From Uloborus plumipes (Eukaryota; Arthropoda; Arachnida; Araneae; Uloboridae), in assembly GCA_038373865.1 (NCBI GenBank), contig JAXGGA010000021.1:248001-312000 (forward strand): 64,000 nt of DNA, in the 5' to 3' direction. Positions 56,972-64,000 of this stretch are shown here, one piece after another. Both the position numbers and the translations under genes were made by a program. Within the stretch, counting starts at the first letter, position 1. Every line of letters begins with the position of its first letter. The notes beneath the pieces are model-generated. The model ran no database searches and was not told where the DNA came from. It saw only the letters and a program-made list of their open reading frames with translations.

Positions 56972-57749
56972 ACGTAAGCTTTTTTCAAGCAATATTTTTT
57001 TAAGCAGAGATTCTTGACCTCAAAAAATAGCTGGTATCTTGTATAAATTGAAGAGTAAACAAAACATAAGATCCTTCCCAAACGTCCCCCTCCCCCACAC
57101 TGACTATGAGACATCAAGGTATTTAAAAAGTGTGAGAATAGTTTTTGAAGTTTTTGACATCAATATGCATCGAGTACATACCCTTTGTCCCATCCCCTAT
57201 AAATTTTTGAATGACGGGTACATATAATACTCGTTGAAAGAAGTGATGTTAGGTGTTGAGAATTATTCTAAGTAGTATTTAATAGATTTTTGAGTTCAAC
57301 AAATTGAATAGTTAACTTTCACATAAAATTACAGTGAGGAGAAATTCTAATAAAAGGAAAAATGTGTTGTAAGAAGATGCTTAGTTTGTTAAAACAAAAC
57401 TCATAAAATTAAGATATGCTCGAAATTGAATTCGGATTATATTCGAAGAAACATTTTAATTAGCTGTTTATCCCAATGTTATTCAAAACATTTTAAAAAA
57501 TATTTTCTCACATAACTCTTAGTTCTTAAAATATAACTTAGTTCAATTACGTGACACTTAATTTACCAGAAATTTTTAACTTTTATTTTGAAATCCCTAG
57601 TTATGAACTTTTGTTTCCAAAAATACTTCAAGTTGATGAATTTTTTATGAAAAGTATCGAAATTGGTTGTAGAAGACCTTTAAAACTATAACTTGTTTTA
57701 TAAATCAAATTTAAATATTAAGTTAGGAAAAAATAATTTTGCACCATAC

Positions 57750-59625
57750 CTCCTCCGATATCATGAAATCGATCATCTTGTCTGTAAGTATTCCTCACTT
57801 CAAAAAGTCTGGCATTGTCATCATCAGTTCGGTGGACATTTGATAGAAGCGGATGATTCTGCATTAGTTTCACATTGGTGTTCGTTTTAATATTCAAGGA
57901 ACAGCGAGTTGTCGCGCCAACGTCATCCAAATCTTCCATCGAGGACATATAAGAGTAGCTAACTGGCGTGCTTTCTGTGTTATACACTTTAATTTCATCT
58001 TCACTGCAATCGTAATCGTCACGTTGCAAAACTTTCGGATTAGTAGGTTTAAAAAGCATGGCTTCGGCCGGGCGGTTGTAGACTTGATCTTCTTTGACAA
58101 ACGTCTTGCCAACATTCGCAGGCTGTTCAGGATCGTTGTCGACTTTCTCGAAGCTCGAGTTCCATGCATATTTGGGATGAGTTACGTTAATGTCGACAGT
58201 ATTCGTATTCACATTGTGGGCACTATCGCGGCGTTGCGATTGGGATTGGCATCTTCGCTGTGCAACAGGAGATGCACTTTGGCTTCGTGTGGAATCGTGT
58301 TTGCTTACTGAACGAGGAAGTGGGATTTTGCTTTCGTGGACTGGTTTTGGAATGGCTGACGGTTTGCTTGTGTCATTGGGATTTTTTCCTCCGGTATCTT
58401 GATCTTGATTTATTGTCTGAGATTTTTGGGCAATATTTGTAACTCTTTCTTGAGTTTTATGGTCCTTACGAACACCCTGTGAAGTATTATCACTTGCACA
58501 CTTCGAAAACGCACCCGGCTTGCCTGATACTGATGGAATATCCTCCTGCTCAAAAAATTGCCAACCATTCTTAACATGCATCGAATTTCTTTTGCTTGGC
58601 TCATGTTTGTCTGTTACATTTCTTTCTGTTGCATATTGAACTGTTTCACCGTGCATGTTATCAGACTGAAACTTATTTTGCCCTTGTTTGAAATTTAATG
58701 CTTGCTTGGTATTTTTTGTAACCTGAAAAGCTCCATTGTGCTTTTCTTCAACAACAGTCTCATTCTCTGCAGTACGCTTCTGCAAAGATAGCAAATCATT
58801 CCTTTGCTTTTGGGTTGTCATGTACCTAGCTGCTGATGGGGATATGTGTCGCCTGGATCTGTTGTTTTTATCCTGAGTTGCGTGTTTTACCGGACTCGTT
58901 TTTGGGCTGTCTGTGTTATCATAAGTTTCTGACAAATTCTGATCGATTTCTGTACTCAGAGCTTTCTGTTTCCGAACATGAAGAGATGGGACATCGATCC
59001 CGGTCTTGTAACCATCTGTATGAACACAGAGGCCAAGATTGACCCCAGGAGGTTTAGCTGAAAGCAAGTTCTTCAACGCTGCTGAGCTGCCCATGGATAT
59101 CATTTTATGCTTCGAGTTAATCAGTTTTTTGAGCATTCCTACTGCACCCATTTCCCACAATGCTCGTTGATCAACAGCATTCCTGGCCGACAAGTTCCAC
59201 AGTGTACCACATGCATTGCTGACAACGGTTAAACTAGGAGATTTCAGATGCTGTAACAGAATCTGAAGACAGTTATGTTTGCGCAAAATAATTCTATAAT
59301 CGTTCTGTATTGCTATATGACTAGATACGTTCCTTAAAATACCACCACCATTTTCGACAATGGCTAAAGTTTTGGCTTTGCTTTTATACGTTAGAGTGCT
59401 AACCAAAAATGCCAAAGCACCATCCACTAAACAAATGTCCGCTTTGTTGCCACTGCAGTGAGCCGATAAATTCCACAGCGCAGACAAAATGCTTTTCAAA
59501 GTGGATTCTTTTTCTGCTTCCATGGCTGCTTTTACCAATGTCGTGACAGCACCTATATCTCTCAAAATCCTTTTACTTGATTGGTCAGCACGCCAGGAAA
59601 GGTTACGCAATACACTAGCAGTTAC
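57750..59625 (-). CDS. APC: APC large exon: rest of armadillo domain, linker and first 20-residue-type motif
   Basis: 1,876 bases; acceptor TTCTAG/GTAACT, donor GGAG/GTATGG. Residues 1-200 complete the armadillo array (VLRNLSWRADQSSKRILR, STLKSILSALWNLSAHC, NACGTLWNLSARN, KHKMISMGSSAALKNLL). PSLHVRKQKAL and LSETYDN then match the conserved linker of vertebrate APC. A low-complexity, basic Ser/Gln-rich stretch follows. Near the end TESTPVSYSYMSSMEDL (57928-57978) resembles a 20-residue beta-catenin-binding motif (TPxxFSxxSSLSDL), with Tyr in place of Phe. I see no clear 15-residue repeats. Plus-strand frames here are shadows. Confidence 0.95.
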
Positions 59626-60203
59626 CTAGAATAAAAAACATAAAACTCAGGTCAGAAATACAATGGGTAATTTTATTTAAACAAATGACAGATATGCATT
59701 TTTTATTTCTTTATTTTTTGCTGTAAAATTTTACCTTTTTTTCGTTATAAAGCAAATGAAGTACGAATCGTGTTCAAAGATGCAAAATTTGAAAAAAAAA
59801 ACAAAAATACATTCGCGATTGAACTTAGAATTCATGCTATTAAAATCTGAGTGTGTCTGTCTGTATATTTGTTTGTTTGTCTGATACTGCATCTCCTCAA
59901 GAAAGCAAGCGATGTTTTTCGGTATGAAATAAAATCATGAGGAATAAGAAAGAAATTCACGTGATAAATAAGTAGTTTTATCCTTTTAGAACAAAAGTAA
60001 GATGTAAAAAAAGGGGAAATTACTTATTTTGTTGGTTTTAAATGGTGTCTTTTTAACCAAAATATGTATTACCACACCTCTTGTGACTCCTTCTCACCCG
60101 CTTAAGACTTGTTACTAACTCACAATTTCCGGAACCCTCCTGCCTTCTTGAAAGGGTGTAACATCATTTGTGAACGGTTCCAAAGCTCAAAATAAATTTC
60201 CTT

Positions 60204-60365
60204 CAGGCGCGTCATTTCAAGTTTTTCTAGGGGGGGGGGGAAGGGTGAGAAAAACACAATACAATTTTGTTGGAAATCAACAAAAACGACGTCCACATTG
60301 ATTTCTTAAAGCCGGGGGGGGGGGGGGTAATTGACCCCCACCCCGCCCCCTAAATGACGGGTCTG
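60204..60365. mobile_element. hAT-type mini-MITE with G homopolymers (copy 3)
   Basis: The ends are CAGGCGCGTCATTT and AAATGACGGGTCTG. The flanks ATTTCCTT (60196-60203) and ATTTTCTT (60366-60373) match at 7 of 8 positions. Two G runs and a matching C-rich segment inside. Confidence 0.8.
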
Positions 60366-60373
60366 ATTTTCTT

Positions 60374-61966
60374 TTATTTTTCAATGTCTATTTCACTAGT
60401 TTCTGCTTACAAAAATTAAAAGAATCGCAATTAGCCCGCAGACAGGATACGATAAAGCCATTGATCCTGCTCTTTTATTTTGAACGCACTTACGGCCTGT
60501 GTATTAATTATTGTCCATCATCAGACGATGCATCGAAAAAAGAAAAAAAATCAGGAAGCCGCGTTGGACAAAATTTATATTGCGCGAGGCCATTTAAGAA
60601 AATCGCACTGTTGTTAGTGTTACGTGAAATCATTTAAAAGCGTTGTGCGTATCCAAGCTAGCCCTTTTGGGGTTCAGGTATCGGTTTATTCTCCCTGGCT
60701 TTTATCACGTAATGTGTTTAAAAATACGTGGATATAATTTTTGTTTCCTTAACATAATATGCAAAGTGTATGTACATGTATAGGGGTGCCCGAACTAAAA
60801 CTTTTGGGATGAGCGAAAATTCTCATTTTGTCGAATGTAATTCCAAATTTTACCAACTGATGAAAGAGGAGCATCGACACAAATGGTAGACACACATACT
60901 TAGTATCGAATAAAAAGGAACATTATTCGTCACTAAAAATAATTTTAAAATTAAAAAAAAGGAAAGAAAGAGGACAAGAAAAAGAAATCTGAATGTTGAA
61001 ATATTCTCCACATTTGCCAACTCGTCATCAAAATTTGCCGAATATGGCAGTCTTTTTTGGGAGGTCGAAGTGACCTCCTGTGACCTCTCGTCGGGCCCTC
61101 CATATACAGTATATGTACTTTATTTCCTCCTTCTCTTCGAAAATATTTGAAATGACAGGGTTGCAAGTGTGTATTTCTTATTTTGCAATTAAAAAAAAAA
61201 AAAAAAAGCAAAAATCATCATTTAGTAAAAAAAAAGATTACAACAAAACTTTGAATTACTGCTTAAAAATTGCTTAAAAAACTACTTAATTGAGTATTAA
61301 TGAGCGCACACCTTTTAACGATGCAGTAAAAACAAACTTCAATTCGTTTAAGAAATACGCTTCTGAATTTTAAAATGTAGCAAATCCATTTGAAAATTAT
61401 CCGATGCATAATTTGTTCGGTCATTACTTTGGAAGCACATTCCTTGCTTCATTTTTCCTTTTTCTTATTTTCTGAGTAACAAACGTATTTTTCGTGCATG
61501 ATTTTTATTTTTTATTTCTATGATTTTACTGGTGAAATTTACTAGTTAAGCATTTGACAGTAAAAATTTTAAACTTTAAAAGAAAAAAAAAATGTGTTTT
61601 ACTCATCTAAATTTTGTGTATAAAACTAAATATTCAAATTATCTGAACTAAATTTCGGTGGAATGTTTTTATAATTTAAAAGGTAGTAGCAAAAGCATTC
61701 CCGAGAAATCCAAAGAAGATTTCTGCTTTGGTGCAGGGAAAATTGATAAATTTGTCAATAATACTATAGAAAGGCAACTCATAAAAGAAATAATATACAT
61801 TGTTTGTACTATCGGAATGCTGTCTCCGTTTAGAAAAAAATAATAATCACAAATGGTACATAAAGGATTTTTTGCATTATATAAGCCCCACTTTAATGTT
61901 ACTCTATAATTTTAGTTTGCTTGTCCAACATTTCCCTTTTCACTTCACCCAATAGTTGGCTGGTAA
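60374..61966. other. APC intron, no gene recognised
   Basis: AT-rich intron sequence with A runs. The short frames have no domain and no splice context. Confidence 0.4.
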
Positions 61967-62279
61967 GGCAGGAATTCAAGTGAAACACCATTGCAATCGC
62001 TTCGAATTGCAATCGCTACTGGAAGTGAATTACATTATCATCAACTTAACTTGGCACTGACGTCACTACGGGTGGAGCCAATAAGAGCTCACAAGCAGTC
62101 AGCGATCTCCTCTTATTCGCCAAGTAGGCTGTGACGTTTTATCTAGCTCGTTTTTCATAGGCAAACGTCACGCAAATGTCACGCTGACGTCACGATGTTT
62201 TTTTCAAGAAACGTTCTAATGAAATTCATTTCCAGTAGCGATTGAAATTGCGATCGCCTGTTTCACTTGAATTCCTGCC
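61967..62279. mobile_element. PIF/Harbinger-type MITE, copy D
   Basis: The ends are GGCAGGAATTCAAGTGAAAC and GTTTCACTTGAATTCCTGCC. TAA lies exactly on both sides (61964-61966 and 62280-62282). It ends about 110 bp from an APC exon. An extra CAAATGTCACG insertion lengthens the centre relative to copy B. Confidence 0.92.
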
Positions 62280-62389
62280 TAAGTCTCTGTAAATGTTTTG
62301 CCAACTTTAAGCACTTTAGTCTTAAGATAGAATTTTATGCTTTAGAACTTTATGTTGTTTTCAAACGAGCAGGCTTCCTGTTCGCATAC

Positions 62390-62607
62390 CTGTCTCAAAT
62401 CTTCACTCGGCGAATACAGTTGGGCGACTAATGCTTCCATAAACGGCCTCATGGAACACAAAAGCGCTTTGTTGGCGCCATCTCCGAAAGTCAAATTCGT
62501 TAGGGCCATCCCTGAGTATCGACGAATCGTGATGCAGTACTGATCGTTTGTGCACCCATGTACTTCCTGATCCATCTGAAGCAACTCAGCAATAGCCTGC
62601 AAGCCCC
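62390..62607 (-). CDS. APC: APC exon, armadillo repeats
   Basis: 218 bases. The acceptor is CATTCCACAG/GGGGCTTG and the donor AGACAG/GTATGC. It encodes GLQAIAELLQMDQEVHGCTN, the ITIRRYSGMALTNLTFGD segment and MRPFMEALVAQL ending DLRQ, nearly the same as vertebrate APC. It ends in phase 0, directly before VTASVLRNLSW in the next exon. Frames extending past the donor are intronic read-through. Confidence 0.95.
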
Positions 62608-62745
62608 CTGTGGAATGAAACGGGAAAAAAATAAATAAAATAAAGAAATAACTGATCAATGGGCAAAAAAGAAAAATAATTTAGGACATCAATATATGTT
62701 TGAAATATTATGATTGTAAATATTAAACGATGTAAACTGACTTAC

Positions 62746-62838
62746 CTAATTGGCACATGGCATATCTATGATCTTCATCAAATGATAATTTCATTAAAGC
62801 TGCTACTGAAGGCCCCAAGTGCTGGTCAACGCATCTTG
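62746..62838 (-). CDS. APC: APC exon, early armadillo repeat
   Basis: 93 bases with acceptor TTTTTAG/CAAGATG and donor AATTAG/GTAAGT. It encodes RCVDQHLGPSVAALMKLSFD and EDHRYAMCQL, matching the vertebrate APC segment with LMKLSFDEEHRHAMNEL. It opens with two bases of a split codon and ends after the first base of a Gly codon completed in the next exon (QL-G-GLQ). Armadillo repeats form the superhelix that binds Asef, KAP3 and B56 partners in known APC proteins. Confidence 0.93.
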
Positions 62839-63488
62839 CTAAAAAGCAAAAAAATAAAAGTTTCGGTTGGCCAAAAAATTAGATACTTTGTTATAAATTT
62901 AAAAAAAAACATAGGACTGAGAAAATATGCACATACTCAGCTATTACCATGAAAAGCCACCAAAGTATGTGCATCACGAAAATTTATTCTGAATCGTTCG
63001 TATGCATTCATGGATCTTAAATATCGCAACTACTAAGTTATGTCGTTTTCACAGGTTTTCAAATTCGCGCAGTATGGCTACTAGAATGGCGCGATTTGCC
63101 GTCTTGACACTATTTGTAATTTGTAGATAAATTTCAATTAGAACATTATCTGTTCAATTCAAATTCAGAATTATATGTTGTTAAAAATTTTGCAAATAGT
63201 GATTATTTTTATGTTTTTTCGTGTTAATTTTGTTACAATTTTGCTAAATTCGACATTTATTCCATTAATTTTCATTCAAAATTAGCGTAGTTCTTGTAAT
63301 TTTACCTTTGTTGACTTTGCATGATATGCACTATTTAACATTTTGCCTGTAGGATTGGTGAGAAATTTAAGAGGCATCGGAAAGTTGGTATCGTTTTTGG
63401 CGACGAATTTATACGGCAAATTTAACGAAAAATCGCCAAATGTTACCAAGGCTGGCGACATTTGGACAAGCCTCAGTAACATTTTAAA

Positions 63489-63848
63489 TGTAGTGTATAG
63501 CCCCTAGAATGTTCTTGAATGGAAAATATGAGAATGCACCAGAAATTTGTAGATGCATCTTTAGCAGGTATAAATAGCCGCTGCATCGATGCGTATTAGC
63601 TTAGTCTCGTTTTAGCTGTGTGTAAAACCTTTGCGCTGTGATTTTGATTTAGTATTTTCGCGTATTTGGAAGTAAATTACGTGGTGTAATGTTAAGAGAA
63701 CAGTGTTTAATGATATTTACTTAACTGCTATGGATGTTTACCAATTGTTAGCTGTTTTAATGTACAAATTTGTAAATAAATTTCATGTGTTTTCTCAAGA
63801 TTGTGTCGCCATTGAAAGAAAGTTCGAAGGTGTGCCAGACTCGTGACA
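63489..63848 (+). mobile_element. Possible solo LTR with heat-shock-element-like and TATA motifs
   Basis: Starts TGTAGTGTATAG and ends GTGACA. It has TATAAATAG at 63569-63577 and AATAAA at 63775-63780, the order expected in an LTR. GAATGTTCTTGAA (63507-63519) is an exact nGAAnnTTCnnGAAn heat-shock element. I find no partner LTR, no clear primer-binding site and no verified target duplication, so a cellular promoter is an alternative. Confidence 0.35.
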
Positions 63849-64000
63849 ATATAATGCTCTGATTACTCATCTCCGAAGAAAATATCGAGCAAAAGGCCTA
63901 GAATTTTACGAAGCATGTTGTAAAGAATCATTATTTTAGATTTTTTCAGGGCGAAGACAGGGTGCAAAAGGTATATACTCGATGCATTTTATACTATGCC

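Larger units (their letters stand above)
54249..57100 (+). repeat. Three diverged tandem units, the second split by element 3
   Basis: Unit 1 starts near 54249, unit 2 near 54406 and unit 3 near 57006. Each begins AG(A/G)TTC(C/T)(C/T)GA(C/A)CTC and continues with a TGTATAAAATGAAGAGTAAA-like segment. The AAGCTTTTTTCAAG end of unit 1 (about 54369) equals the sequence right of the transposon at 56976. Confidence 0.75.
33149..62838 (-). other. APC: APC gene span in this window (seven 3' exons, partial)
   Basis: The join, in transcript order, is 62838-62746, 62607-62390, 59625-57750, 52768-52624, 41976-41667, 37451-34462 and 33548-33149. Every junction has AG/GT signals and the phases agree, giving 2,009 residues plus a stop. 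APC scaffolds the beta-catenin destruction complex in Wnt signalling and binds microtubules. Seen: the armadillo array from its early repeats, the conserved PSLHVRKQKAL linker, 20-residue-type beta-catenin motifs, the SPSELSDSP block, a SAMP-like motif, a basic region and SxIP motifs. The oligomerisation domain and first armadillo repeats must lie beyond 64000. Introns contain many transposons, so the locus exceeds 30 kb. Confidence 0.95.

Noticed and set aside
58024..58442. Plus-strand open frames opposite the 57750-59625 APC exon
   Set aside because: Antisense shadows; the minus strand has clear armadillo and linker homology.

Overview
This is an AT-rich animal (metazoan) nuclear window with intron-split genes, canonical GT/AG splice sites and about 80% transposon-derived or unassigned sequence. 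The arthropod-style APC protein, the density of MITEs and foldback elements, and the many G/C homopolymer runs suggest an arthropod, perhaps a chelicerate such as a spider. That placement is an inference, not a proof.

Two host genes lie tail to tail. On the plus strand, 18401-25823 holds three 3' exons of a gene with a calponin-homology (CH) domain, one interrupted filamin repeat and a long acidic, Ser/Asn-rich tail. The tail contains three 43-44-residue repeats, each with a SUMO-interaction-like core. On the minus strand, seven exons between 62838 and 33149 encode about 2,009 residues of an adenomatous polyposis coli (APC) orthologue. They run from inside the armadillo array, through beta-catenin-binding motifs, a degenerate Axin-binding SAMP motif and a basic region, to a C-terminus with two SxIP (EB1-binding) motifs. 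All seven exons join in phase. The N-terminal exons lie beyond 64000.

Repeat layout: (a) 0.07-8.5 kb has two large foldback transposons, the second inserted in a tRNA-derived SINE, followed by a hAT MITE to 9.2 kb. (b) 11.7-14.8 kb is a nested stack: an outer TIR element, a hAT element with a perfect 8-bp target duplication, and two smaller elements inside it. (c) 15.3-21.3 kb has a mariner remnant split by a PIF/Harbinger-type MITE, a hammerhead-bearing palindrome and two more MITEs inside the CH-filamin introns. (d) 25.8-33.1 kb is intergenic. (e) The APC introns carry a Penelope-like hammerhead palindrome, a non-LTR retrotransposon 3' fragment, TTAA-flanked elements (one split by a 1.7-kb foldback), SINEs, PIF MITEs and a 2.4-kb transposon. 

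The most interesting system is a set of three large DNA transposons (70-2467, 4769-8441, 54532-56971). They share GGGNNATTCC ends and 4-bp target duplications, and two of them carry broken copies of the same protein family. Several insertions are confirmed by paralogous empty sites elsewhere in this window. A second notable set is the short palindromic elements with hammerhead ribozyme cores and 12-13-bp target duplications.
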